NCBI RefSeq assembly: GCF_030269125.1
Contig: NZ_BSSM01000006.1
Coordinates: forward strand, 248,001-312,000
DNA length: 64,000 nucleotides
DNA from: Streptomyces hygroscopicus subsp. hygroscopicus
Lineage (GTDB): Bacteria > Actinomycetota > Actinomycetes > Streptomycetales > Streptomycetaceae
Direction of reading: 5' to 3'
Shown: one piece after another, positions 8,001-16,724 of the stretch
Position numbering within the stretch: the stretch's first letter is position 1
How the letters are laid out: every line of letters begins with the position of its first letter
Notes under the pieces: generated by a model
What the model was told of the DNA's origin: nothing
The model's database searches: none
Seen by the model: the letters and a program-made list of their open reading frames with translations, nothing else
Translations under genes and position numbers: made by a program

Positions 8001-9596
8001 ATGACCGTGGAGCAACACGCGTCGGACGTACCCGTGGTGATCGTCGGAGCCGGGCCCGTGGGCGTGACCGCCGCCCTCCTCCTGGCCCGGCGCGGGGTGA
8101 GGTCCGTCGTCCTCGAACGCCACCACGACGTCTACCCCCTGCCGCGCGCCGTCGCCGCCGACGACGAGGTGCGCCGTATCCTCCAGGCCGCGGGAGTCCA
8201 GGAGGAGTTCGCCGTGATCGCCCGTCCCGCGCGGGGGCTGCGGCTGCTGGACGCCCGGCACCGGGTGATGGCCGAGTTCCCGCGCGCCGCGCAGGGGGCC
8301 CACGGCTTCCCGCAGACCAGCATGTTCGACCAACCCGGACTGGAGCGGGTGCTGCGCGACGCCCTGGCCCGCGTCCCGGAGTGCGAGCTGCGCGGCGGGG
8401 TGGAGGTCACCGGCGTCGAGCAGGACGGCGACGGTCCGGTCCGCGTGACCTACCGCGACGGCGAGGGCGAACACGTGGTGCGGACGCGCGCCGTCCTCGG
8501 CTGCGACGGTGCCAACAGCCTCACCCGCGACGCCATCGGCGCCGTGTGGGAGGACCTGCGCTTCGAGGAACGCTGGACGGTCGTCGACGTGCGCACGAGC
8601 CTGCCGGTCTCCTGCTGGGAAGGTGTGGAACAGATCTGTGACCCGCTGCGGCCGGCGACGTTCATGCGGGTCGGCGAGGACCGCTACCGCTGGGAGTTCC
8701 GGCTGGGGGACGACTCGGAGCTGGACGACGAGCGGCTCCGGCGGCTGGTCGCGCCGTGGGTGGATCTCGCGCCCGGCGGCGACTTCGAGGTGCTGCGCGA
8801 GGCGCGGTACACCTTCCGGGCGCGGGTCGCCGACCGCTGGCGCCGGGGTCGCGTCTTCCTCCTCGGCGACGCGGCCCACCTCACCCCGCCGTTCATCGGG
8901 CAGGGGCTGTGCGCGGGGCTGCGCGACGCCTACAACCTGAGCTGGAAGCTCGCTCGCGTCCTCCGACAGGGGGCGGACGAACGGTTGTTGGACACGTACG
9001 AGGGCGAGCGCAAGCCGCACGCCCGCCGGATGATACGGCTCGCGGTCGCCATGGGCTGGGCCATGACCGGCGGCCAGGACGGCGCCGCCGCTGTCCGACG
9101 CGGCCTTCTGGGTGCCGTCCTCCGCGTCCCCGGGCTGAGTACGGCGGCAGCCCGCGACCTCGTTCCCCCCCTGGCCTGCGGGCCACTGGTGCGCCGTCCG
9201 GTCCGCGGGGCCGGCCGCGGACTCGGCGGCCGCCTCTGCCCGCAGCCGTGGGTGACCGCCCATGGACGCCGCGCCCGCCTCGACGACCTGCTCGGCGACT
9301 CCTTCGCCGTGGTGACCGCCCTACCGCCCTCCCCCTCCCTGAAGGCGGTCGCCGACGGGCTCGGTGCCCGGACCGTGCTCGCGGACGGCCTCGGCGACGA
9401 CGGCCGGCTCGCGGCATGGCTGCGCGAAGGGCGGGCGGACGCCGTACTGCTGCGGCCGGACCGCGTCGTGATGGACGTCGTCCCGTCCGGCGGCCACACC
9501 TTCACGGCCACCGCCACCTGGGCGCCCCTGCTGCACACTGCGCCACACTTCCCACGGAACGTCACCGAGAGCCTTGTGAGGAGCACCCCCCGATGA
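8001..9596 (+). CDS. FAD-dependent aromatic hydroxylase (MhpA/PheA class), cluster A
   Basis: 531 residues. Class A flavoprotein monooxygenase: dinucleotide-binding VGAGPVGV near residue 16, the CDGANS motif of the NADPH/FAD region, and the GDAAHLTPPFIGQG motif that contacts FAD ribityl and pyrophosphate. A thioredoxin-like C-terminal domain follows from about residue 400. Such enzymes insert one oxygen into a phenolic ring using NAD(P)H and O2, preparing it for ring cleavage. Start ATG 8001 is 19 bases after the FAH-family gene, and its TGA overlaps the ATG of the next gene, so translation is probably coupled. A paralogue is at 19726-21327 in cluster B. Confidence 0.88.
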   Translation: MTVEQHASDVPVVIVGAGPVGVTAALLLARRGVRSVVLERHHDVYPLPRAVAADDEVRRILQAAGVQEEFAVIARPARGLRLLDARHRVMAEFPRAAQGAHGFPQTSMFDQPGLERVLRDALARVPECELRGGVEVTGVEQDGDGPVRVTYRDGEGEHVVRTRAVLGCDGANSLTRDAIGAVWEDLRFEERWTVVDVRTSLPVSCWEGVEQICDPLRPATFMRVGEDRYRWEFRLGDDSELDDERLRRLVAPWVDLAPGGDFEVLREARYTFRARVADRWRRGRVFLLGDAAHLTPPFIGQGLCAGLRDAYNLSWKLARVLRQGADERLLDTYEGERKPHARRMIRLAVAMGWAMTGGQDGAAAVRRGLLGAVLRVPGLSTAAARDLVPPLACGPLVRRPVRGAGRGLGGRLCPQPWVTAHGRRARLDDLLGDSFAVVTALPPSPSLKAVADGLGARTVLADGLGDDGRLAAWLREGRADAVLLRPDRVVMDVVPSGGHTFTATATWAPLLHTAPHFPRNVTESLVRSTPR

Positions 9597-11578
9597 CAAC
9601 GCCGGAACCCTTCCACACACCCGATCCGCAGACCGTCGCCTCCAGCCGCATCATGGACTTCGCCCGCCACGCCGGGCTGGACGGCACCGACTACGCCGCC
9701 CTGCACCGCTGGTCGGTCACCGACCTGGAGGGCTTCTGGGGCACGGTCTGGCAGTACTTCGACATCGACGCGGACACCCCTTACGAGCGGGTCCTGACCG
9801 AGGAGACCATGCCGGGCGCCCGCTGGTTCACCGGAGCCGCTCTCAACTACGCCCAGCACGCCCTGCGCCACCTCACGGACGACGACGCGGCGATCCTCGC
9901 CCTCGACGAGACCGGCACCGGCTACGAGGTGACCGGGAAGGCACTGCGCGCCCAGGTCGCCTCGGTGGCCGCGACCCTGCGCGAGTCGGGGGTGCGCCAG
10001 GGCGACCGGGTCGTGGGCTACCTGCCCAACACCCCGCACGCGATCGTCGCGTTCCTGGCCACGGCGAGCCTGGGCGCCGTGTGGTCGGTGTGCGGGCAGG
10101 ACTACTCCCCCAAGGCCGCCGCCGACCGGTTCGCCCAGCTCGAACCCACCGTCCTGATCGCCGCCGACGGCTACCTCTTCAACGGCACCGTCCACGACCG
10201 CCGCGACGCGACGCTCGAACTCGCCCACGCCCTGCCGACGTTGAAGGCGACCGTGCTGGTCGGGCACATGGGCCTGGCGTGGCCGCAGGAGGCGTACCCG
10301 TCGCTGCTCGTCCCGTGGGAGGACGCGGCCACCCGCACGGAGGAACTCGCCTTCACGGCCGTGCCGTTCGACCACCCCCTGTGGATCGTCTTCTCCTCCG
10401 GCACCACCGGCCTGCCCAAGGGCATCGTCCACGGCCACGGCGGGGTGCTGCTGGAGCACCTCAAGACCCTCGGTCTGCACTCCGACCTGGGTCCGGGCGA
10501 CCGCCTCCTGTGGTACACCACCACGCACTGGATGATGTGGAACCTGGTCGCCTCGACGCTGCTGACCGGTGCCACGACCTGCACGTACGACGGCAGCCCG
10601 GCGCCCTTCGCCAAGCCGGACGTCCTGTGGGAGCTGGCCGCCCGCCACCGGGTGACGGTTTTCGGCACCAGCCCCCAGTACCTGCTGGGCATGGCCAAGT
10701 CCGGCATCGACCCGTCCGTGCACGACCTGTCGTCCGTCCGCGTGGTCGGCTGCACCGGTTCCGCGCTGCCGGCCTCCGCCTACCCGTGGGTGCGCGATCA
10801 CGTCGGCGGCCATGTCCTGCTGGCGTCCATCAGCGGCGGCACGGACGTGGTGTCCGGATTCGCCGGCAGCGCGCCCAACACCCCCGCGTGGGCGGGTGAG
10901 TTGTCGGCACCGCACCTGGGCGTGGCGCTGGCCGCGTACGACGGCGAGGGCCGCCCGACCGTGGACCAGGTCGGTGAGCTGGTCGTCACCCGCCCCATGC
11001 CGTCGATGCCGCTGTATTTCTGGAACGACCCCGACGGCACCCGCTACCACGACGCGTACTTCTCCTCCTACCCGGGCGTGTGGCGGCACGGGGACTGGAT
11101 CACGGTCACGGGGCACGGCTCGGTGATCGTCCACGGCCGCTCCGACAGCACGCTGAACCGCAACGGCGTCCGCCTGGGCAGCGCCGACATCCACGACGTG
11201 GTCGAGCGCCTCCCCGAGATCGCCGAGGCCCTCGTCATCGGCGCGGAGGAACCCGACGGCGGCTACTGGATGCCGCTGTTCGTGGTGCCCGCCGCGGACG
11301 TGACCCTGGACGACGCCCTCCGCGCGAGGATCAAGGAGGCGATCCGGACCGGGGCCTCACCGCGCCACGTCCCCGACGAGATACTCGAAGTCCCGGCCAT
11401 CCCGCACACCCGCACCGGCAAGAAGCTCGAAGTCCCCGTCAAACGCCTCCTCCAGGGCGCCCCGGCCGAACAGGTCGTCAACCCCGCCGCGGTCGACGAC
11501 CCGGATCTCATCGGCTACTTCGCCCGCCTGGGAGACGAGCGCCGCAGCCGCCGTACCGCCGGGGCAGCCGGGGCATGA
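9593..11578 (+). CDS. aacS: Acetoacetyl-CoA synthetase
   Basis: 661 residues, typical for AacS. It is an adenylate-forming enzyme converting acetoacetate, CoA and ATP to acetoacetyl-CoA, AMP and PPi. The P-loop-like motif SSGTTGLPKGIVHGHGG, the long LSAPHLGVALAAYD region, GDWITVTGHGSVIVHGRSD and the C-terminal catalytic lysine in HTRTGKKLEVP are all present. Its ATG lies inside the stop of the upstream hydroxylase (ATGA overlap). Last gene of the cluster, followed after 2 bases by a strong hairpin. It implies that the operon, or the PHB route encoded elsewhere here, yields acetoacetate or a close 3-oxoacid. Confidence 0.9.
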   Translation: MTTPEPFHTPDPQTVASSRIMDFARHAGLDGTDYAALHRWSVTDLEGFWGTVWQYFDIDADTPYERVLTEETMPGARWFTGAALNYAQHALRHLTDDDAAILALDETGTGYEVTGKALRAQVASVAATLRESGVRQGDRVVGYLPNTPHAIVAFLATASLGAVWSVCGQDYSPKAAADRFAQLEPTVLIAADGYLFNGTVHDRRDATLELAHALPTLKATVLVGHMGLAWPQEAYPSLLVPWEDAATRTEELAFTAVPFDHPLWIVFSSGTTGLPKGIVHGHGGVLLEHLKTLGLHSDLGPGDRLLWYTTTHWMMWNLVASTLLTGATTCTYDGSPAPFAKPDVLWELAARHRVTVFGTSPQYLLGMAKSGIDPSVHDLSSVRVVGCTGSALPASAYPWVRDHVGGHVLLASISGGTDVVSGFAGSAPNTPAWAGELSAPHLGVALAAYDGEGRPTVDQVGELVVTRPMPSMPLYFWNDPDGTRYHDAYFSSYPGVWRHGDWITVTGHGSVIVHGRSDSTLNRNGVRLGSADIHDVVERLPEIAEALVIGAEEPDGGYWMPLFVVPAADVTLDDALRARIKEAIRTGASPRHVPDEILEVPAIPHTRTGKKLEVPVKRLLQGAPAEQVVNPAAVDDPDLIGYFARLGDERRSRRTAGAAGA

Positions 11579-11580
11579 CC

Positions 11581-11606
11581 ACGGCGCGGATCGATCCCCG
11601 CGCCGT
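11581..11606 (+). terminator. Rho-independent-type hairpin after cluster A
   Basis: Perfect 9-bp arms ACGGCGCGG and CCGCGCCGT flank an 8-base loop, starting 2 bases after the aacS stop codon. There is no U-tract, as is common in Streptomyces. Confidence 0.7.
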
Positions 11607-12394
11607 CCCGGCGTCGGCCCTCTCGCCGGTGGGAGCGTCGTAGGCCGCCGCCGTTCCGGTCATTCGCCAGGCGGCGTCCGGCCTGGCGTGGCGCCGGGCG
11701 TCTCCACCGCGCCGTCGGCACACGGGAGTTCGCGGGGCCGCCGGGCTCCTGCCGGTACCGCTCGCCGTGGCGGGACCGGTCGCCGGCGGCCCCGACGGCC
11801 GTGGCGCGCCCGCGCCACGGCGACCCGCCGGTACGGGCCCCTCCCGCCGTGCCGGCCCTGCCGCGGTGACGTACGCCGTGGCGGCGGCCTGGACGTCGGC
11901 CTCCCGGCGGCTCGGTCCCGCAGGCCACGGGCGGTCCGACGTGGCGTAGGGAGGGGCGGCGGCGTTCGCCGGGATGCGAGAGGCGTGTCCGGGGAGCGCC
12001 CCCACGCGCCGGGATCGCCGACCGGCCCGACAAGGCGAGGGACGACGTGCCTCCGACGCCGGGCAAGCCGAACCGCGCCGGATGCGCGACACCCCCGTCA
12101 AAGGACCCGGCGCTCCGTCCGTGCCGTGAGGGACGGTCCCCGAGGCGTCGGCAGGACAGCGCCCATCCGGCGGTACGCCGAGGAGGCCGGGCGGTCGTCC
12201 ACGTCGACGGGTGGGTGATGCCGACCGTTCCCCGAGAACGCCACCGAGACGGCCGCGCGCACCCCGCGAGCGCCGCCGCCGATCGGCACCGGCCCGGAGG
12301 GCGTGCGCCGGCGCGTCCCGCCGGGACCGGCCGTGGAGGTGCCGACCCGCCAGCCGCGGGGCGGCACCTCCTTGACGTGCGTCAGCCGCCGGTG
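11607..12394. other. Long intergenic region between convergent aacS and SulP genes
   Basis: Nearly 790 bases without a recognisable gene. Open frames on both strands are low-complexity Arg/Pro/Ala and have no ribosome sites. Possibly eroded coding sequence; I could not match it to a family. Confidence 0.4.
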
Positions 12395-13864
12395 TCAGGC
12401 CACGCTCGGGACATGTCCGGGCTGGACGACGTGCGCGTTGTGCTGGTCCGCCCAGCTTCGCAGGGCGGTGAGGCAGGCATGGTCGAGGTGCCGCAGACCG
12501 GCGAGGTCCAGTTCCACGGTCCGACCGGCCGGCAGGTTCTCCAGCGCGTCCAGGATGCGCGGCAGCCGGAGGAACGTGGCATTGCCCTGGATACGGACCC
12601 GCACCCTGCCCTCACCCGGGTCGGCGACGTCGACGTGGACGTGGGAGACCTCCCAGGCCGCCTTCACCACCGCGAGGGCAAGACCGACGAGGACACCTTC
12701 GAACATGTTGGTGATCAGGATCGCGCCCGCGGTGACCACGAGGATCACGGCCTCTCCCCGGTGGTCACGCCACAACGGTCCCAGTTCCCTGACCGGCAGC
12801 AGCTTGAAGCCCGCATGGACGAGGACACCGGCGAGCGCCGCGGTCGGGATCAGGCCCAGGACGCCGGGGAGCATCGCGGCGAACAGCAGCAGCCATACGC
12901 CGTGCAGAACGCGGGAGAGCCTGGTGCGGGCACCGGCCTGCACGTTGGCCGCGCTGCGCACGATGACGGCGGTCATCGGCAGCGCGCCGAGCAGTCCGCA
13001 CACGGTGTTGCCCGCTCCCTGGGCCATCAGCTCCTTGTCGTAGTGGGTCTTCGGTCCGTCGTGGAGGCGGTCCACGGCCGCGGCGCTGAACAGCGACTCC
13101 GCCGAGGCGATCAGCGTGAAGGCGACGACCGTGGCCAGCAGGCCGGCATCGGCCAGCCGGGAGAACTCACCGACGGCGGGCGGCTGGACGGCGGCGACCA
13201 GGCCGCTGACCTCGACCCGCTGGACCGGCAGACCGAACGCCGCGGTGAGGGCGCTCGCCGCGCCGACCGCGACGAGCGGACCGGGCAGGACCCGGACACG
13301 GCGCGGGACCCTCTTCCACACGGCCATCACCACGATGGTGCCGACGCCGACGGCGGACGCCGCCAGGGCCGGAGGGGAGGCGAGGACGCCGACGGCGAGG
13401 TCGTACAGGCCGGCGACGTTGGACGTACCGCCGCCCGGTGCCTTGCGGTCGCCGAGCGCGTAGACCTGACCGGCGATGAGGACCAGGCCGATGCCGGCGA
13501 GCATGCCGTGGACCACGGACAGGGAGATGGCCCGGAACCAGCGCCCCAGGCGCAGGGCTCCGAGGGCGAGTTGCAGCAGGCCCGTGAGCAGGACGACGAC
13601 GCCGAGGACGGGCAGCCCGTAGTCCTTGACGGCGGTGAGGACAAGCACGGTCAGCCCGGCCGCGGGCCCGGACACCTGAAGGCTGCTGCCGGGCAGCAGC
13701 CCGGTCACGAGCCCGCCGACGATGCCGGTGATCAGGCCGAGTTCGGCCGGGACGCCCGAGGCGACGGCGACGCCCACGCACAGCGGGACGGCGACGAGGA
13801 AGACGACGAGGGAGGCGGTGATGTCGGTGCGCAGAGCAGCGCGCGGGAAATTCGGTGCGTTCAT
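12395..13864 (-). CDS. SulP-family inorganic anion transporter
   Basis: 489 residues. The N-terminal membrane domain has about 10-12 hydrophobic segments, including the SulP-type stretch LQVSGPAAGLTVLVL and the conserved region around SAESLFSAAAVDRLHDG. A short STAS-like domain closes the protein (about 410-489, with DLAGLRHLDHACLTALRSW). Family members move sulfate, bicarbonate or other oxyanions, often with H+ or Na+. The ATG at 13864 is preferred by family alignment. The frame stays open upstream for another 106 codons that resemble pieces of a beta-carbonic anhydrase, which suggests bicarbonate as the ancestral substrate (inference). Confidence 0.86.
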   Translation of the reverse strand: MNAPNFPRAALRTDITASLVVFLVAVPLCVGVAVASGVPAELGLITGIVGGLVTGLLPGSSLQVSGPAAGLTVLVLTAVKDYGLPVLGVVVLLTGLLQLALGALRLGRWFRAISLSVVHGMLAGIGLVLIAGQVYALGDRKAPGGGTSNVAGLYDLAVGVLASPPALAASAVGVGTIVVMAVWKRVPRRVRVLPGPLVAVGAASALTAAFGLPVQRVEVSGLVAAVQPPAVGEFSRLADAGLLATVVAFTLIASAESLFSAAAVDRLHDGPKTHYDKELMAQGAGNTVCGLLGALPMTAVIVRSAANVQAGARTRLSRVLHGVWLLLFAAMLPGVLGLIPTAALAGVLVHAGFKLLPVRELGPLWRDHRGEAVILVVTAGAILITNMFEGVLVGLALAVVKAAWEVSHVHVDVADPGEGRVRVRIQGNATFLRLPRILDALENLPAGRTVELDLAGLRHLDHACLTALRSWADQHNAHVVQPGHVPSVA

Positions 13865-13972
13865 GGCGTTCTCTCTGTGGGGAAGGAACGTCGCGGGAAG
13901 GTGCGACCGGTGCGAGACGGGCGGGACCGTGGTCCGGTCGGTCACAGGGGCCGGAAGGCGCGGCCTGCCCGA

Positions 13973-14182
13973 CGTGCACGCCGGGACCTCGCCGGTCTCG
14001 GCGGTGTCGTACCGGTCGTGCGGTCGGAAGCGGCCGCGCATCACGGTGTCCGGGGCCTGGAGGGCCCGGACGGCGGGCTCGCGCGAGCCCGCGCCACCGC
14101 GGGCGGCCTGTGTCCGGTAGCGGGGAACGATGTCGGCGGTCTTGGCGGGGAGGCTACGGGCGTGCTCGATGAGCGTGTGCAT
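13973..14182 (-). pseudogene. Possible internally deleted beta-carbonic anhydrase remnant in frame with SulP
   Basis: The first roughly 25 codons (MHTLIEHARSLPAKTADIVP) resemble the beta-carbonic anhydrase N-terminus that usually reads xxLIEHARxFP. About 15 codons later comes a stretch ending YDTAETGEVPAC that resembles the C-terminal strand of the same family. The zinc-binding CSDSR and HxxC motifs expected between them are absent. This fits one large in-frame deletion joining the two ends. The reading frame then continues without a stop into the SulP gene. Similarity is by eye only and short, so the call is tentative. Confidence 0.4.
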
Positions 14183-14353
14183 GACGCGGTCTCGTGTCTC
14201 TTGGCGGCCTTACGCGGGTAAGGGCGCCAAGAGTTGCGTGCCGTAGCGGCCGCTGGGTTGCCCAGGCGGCACGGCGAGCGGGGCGTCGGGCCGCTCGACG
14301 CGTGACGGACCGCGGCGTGCCGGTGTGCCGGAGCCGCGGGGGCACGCCGCCGA

Positions 14354-14758
14354 TCAGCAGCGGAACGTTTGCAGTGAGCGGCAGGTGGGGGTGATTCCGG
14401 CGGCGGGGTTCCAGGAGTCTCTCGCCGTGTGCGGCTGCGCGGTACCTGAGCCGGTGTGAGTGGTGTTCGTCTCTCCGGCGGCGAGGTTGTCCGCGGCAGG
14501 AGGACGCACCTCCGGCCCCACGGCGCGTGGGGGCCTGGCCACGACACGGAACGCCTCGTCCTGGTGCCGCTTCTGGGTTCCGGCGCTCGAAGCGGCGGAC
14601 GACGGTCCCTGTGGCTTCCTCGGCTCGGCCTCCGCGACGGGAGCCGTCACGGAGGCAGGCGTGGTGAGGGAGGAGGAGGCGGTGTGCTGCGGCTTGGCGA
14701 AGTGCATCAGCAGGGAAGCGGCCAGCACGACCACCACCGCTGCGACTCGACGCACCAC
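14354..14758 (-). CDS. Small signal-anchor protein, function unknown
   Basis: 134 residues from GTG at 14758 (a second GTG follows immediately). The N-terminus MVRRVAAVVVVLAASLLMHF is a clear membrane anchor or signal segment. The rest is Ala/Pro/Thr/Ser-rich, low-complexity and probably outside the cytoplasm, with two cysteines near the end. A G-run upstream could serve as ribosome site. I recognise no family. It lies between SulP and another small exported-type ORF and could be spurious. Confidence 0.42.
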   Translation of the reverse strand: MVRRVAAVVVVLAASLLMHFAKPQHTASSSLTTPASVTAPVAEAEPRKPQGPSSAASSAGTQKRHQDEAFRVVARPPRAVGPEVRPPAADNLAAGETNTTHTGSGTAQPHTARDSWNPAAGITPTCRSLQTFRC

Positions 14759-14959
14759 TGCCGGACCCCCCGAGGTCTCGTTCCGCCGACACCGGAACGT
14801 TACCGGCCCGCGCTGCCTATATATGTCGAACTCCCGGAAAAAGACGATTATTTGGCCAATACCCGACCCTGTATGGCAAGAGCCATGAACCAGTCGGCCC
14901 AGGGCTCGTCCGATGGTCGGTTCGATCCTCGAACGGGCGGAGGGTGCGGCCAGGGGGCC

Positions 14960-15382
14960 TCAGCAGCGCAGGACGACGGGGACCGCCGCCCCGCCGGGCG
15001 CGCTGGGACGCGCGGGCGCCGCGGTCGCCTCGGGCGACGCGACGCCCGCCCACGCGGGTGCGCGGACCCTGGCCTCCTGGGAGCCGGCCTGCCTCACCGA
15101 CCGGCCCGGCCCATGGGCGGACGCGCCGCTGGACGGCGGGGCCTCACCCTGTTCACGGTCATCGCCGCCGGCCGCGGCGAGGACCGCGGCCGGTGCCGCT
15201 CGGCAGTCGCACACCAAGGCCGCGGCGCCCCGCCGTTGCGGGCGGTCGTCGAGGTCGGGTGCGGGCAGACGCCACGGCCAGGGGGCGAGGGCGGCGTGCG
15301 GGAGCACCGGCAGGACCAGCAGCAGAACGGCGCCCAGGCCGCGGTGCGCCCCGGGCCCGGTCGCGCTGAAGGTCTGCCGCAT
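14960..15382 (-). CDS. Putative small secreted protein, function unknown
   Basis: 140 residues from ATG 15382, preceded by GGGAGA with good spacing. Residues 1-33 look like a signal peptide with a hydrophobic core GAVLLLVLPVLPHAALA. The mature part is Ala/Pro/Gly-rich, with a CDC pair near residue 67 and a final Cys. No family recognised. The region upstream of the next small ORF (14810-14880) is unusually AT-rich and may hold a promoter. Confidence 0.38.
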   Translation of the reverse strand: MRQTFSATGPGAHRGLGAVLLLVLPVLPHAALAPWPWRLPAPDLDDRPQRRGAAALVCDCRAAPAAVLAAAGGDDREQGEAPPSSGASAHGPGRSVRQAGSQEARVRAPAWAGVASPEATAAPARPSAPGGAAVPVVLRC

Positions 15383-15562
15383 GGAATCTCCCGGTGCTCT
15401 CCCCGCCAGGGAAGCGCGAAGACACGGCCCACGCACCCTTGAAGCGTTCACCACGCCGGTGTTCACCCGATCCGGTGATCGAGCGAGCCTCCCGGCGACG
15501 AAGCCGCTCCAGTCGTCCCGGGGGGCTTTTCGGGGGTCGCACGCCCCCGCGCGGGCGCGCAC

Positions 15563-16540
15563 CGTCGCTTCGGGCTCCTCGGCTGGGTCGACGACCTGCC
15601 CGCGCTCATCGCCGCCTCGGCCGCGACCGGGTTCGCCGGCGCCCTGTTCAATCCCGCGGTCCGCGCCTGCCTCGCCGTCGAAGCCGGCGAGCGCCGCGTG
15701 GACGCCTTCGCGATCTTCAAGGTCTACTACCAGGCCGGGATGTTGCTCGGACCTCTGGTCGGACTCGCGCTGCTCGCCGCCGACTTCCGCCTGGTGTGCA
15801 CCATCGCCGCGGGCATCTTCGGCGTACTCACACTGCTGCAGTGGCGTGCGCTGCCCGTGCGTCACACCAGCGCCACCAGGACGTCGGGGGGCGTGCTGGC
15901 GCAGTGGCGCACGGTCGTCGCCAACCGGCCGTTCCTGCTCTTCGCCGCGGCGATGATCGGCTCGTACGTCCTGACCTTCCAGGTGTACCTGGCGCTGCCG
16001 CTCGCCGCCGACGACGCCCTCGGCCCGAACGGCACCACCGCCAGCAGCGGCCTGTTCGTCGTCTCCGCCGCCGTGGCCGTCCTCGGTCAGCTGCGCCTGA
16101 CCGGGTGGGCCAGGAGACGATGGCAGCCGGAGGCGGCGCTCGTGCGCGGGCTGGCCGCGATGGGGCTGGCCTTCCTGCCGCTCGCGTTCGCCCCGCGCGG
16201 CTCGTCGGGCGCCGTACTCATGTGCCTCGTGGCGGCGGTGGTACTGCTCGCGGCCGGCTCCGCGGTCGTCTACCCCTTCGAGATGGACACGGTGGTCACG
16301 CTCTCCGGCGACCGTCTGGTCGCCACCCACTACGGCCTCTACAACACCGTCTCCGGGCTCGGCATCACCCTCGGCAACCTTGCCACCGGCGCCCTCTGGG
16401 ACTTCGCCACGGCACACGACGCCCTGTGGCTGGCCTGGGGCGCCCTTGCGGCCACCGGGCTGGCGTGCGCGGCCTCGGTCGCCGCTCTCTCCCGCTCGGG
16501 GCGCCTGGCCGCGGGGCGGTCGAAGCCCCTCGTCGCGTGA
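15563..16540 (+). pseudogene. 5'-truncated MFS multidrug-type transporter
   Basis: Family-like sequence starts abruptly at about 15563 (GLLGWVDDLPALIAAS, then TGFAGALFNPAVRA) and runs to a normal stop at 16540, about 325 codons. Related MFS efflux proteins have roughly 85-100 residues more at the N-terminus, covering the first two to three membrane segments and the DRxGRR-type loop. Here the upstream DNA is unrelated. No good start codon with a ribosome site exists at the beginning of the homology; internal ATGs such as 15698 would give a still shorter protein. It is most likely a transporter gene cut by a deletion. The remaining frame is intact, so loss may be recent. Confidence 0.68.
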
Positions 16541-16643
16541 ACGTCCGGGCAAGGCGGCACGCGGCGAACGAAGTTTCCATGCCAACATTTGATCTGATCG
16601 TGGGACAGTCATTAAGGTCGTGCTCCGACCCCCGCTCTGGTGA

Positions 16644-16699
16644 TCACTCAGAGGGAGTGACGGTGGAGGGGCACCGCCCACCAACGTGTTGGCAGGCGG
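16644..16699 (+). promoter_or_regulatory. Structured leader upstream of the NlpC/P60 gene
   Basis: Two hairpins precede the start codon: TCACTC-agagg-GAGTGA (16644-16660) and a longer one with CCGCC/GGCGG and CCAA/TTGG arms around a symmetrical internal loop (16674-16699). The second ends 11 bases before the AAGGAG ribosome site. Leader RNAs control several Streptomyces wall-hydrolase genes, but I could not match this one to a known riboswitch consensus. Confidence 0.5.
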
Positions 16700-16724
16700 C
16701 TGAAGGCACAAGGAGCTCGCCCCT

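Noticed and set aside
12047..14221. 724-codon plus-strand frame across the SulP gene
   Set aside because: It is the antisense shadow of the SulP gene, with no ribosome site and repetitive Asp/Gly/Arg composition.
14456..15442. Plus-strand 328-codon frame over the two small secreted ORFs
   Set aside because: Arg/Gly-rich with no ribosome site; the minus-strand frames have signal-like N-termini and better starts.
16567..16724. c-di-AMP (ydaO-type) riboswitch before the NlpC/P60 gene
   Set aside because: The gene class invites it, but I could not find the conserved GGGGUGAA-type core, so only a generic structured leader is reported.
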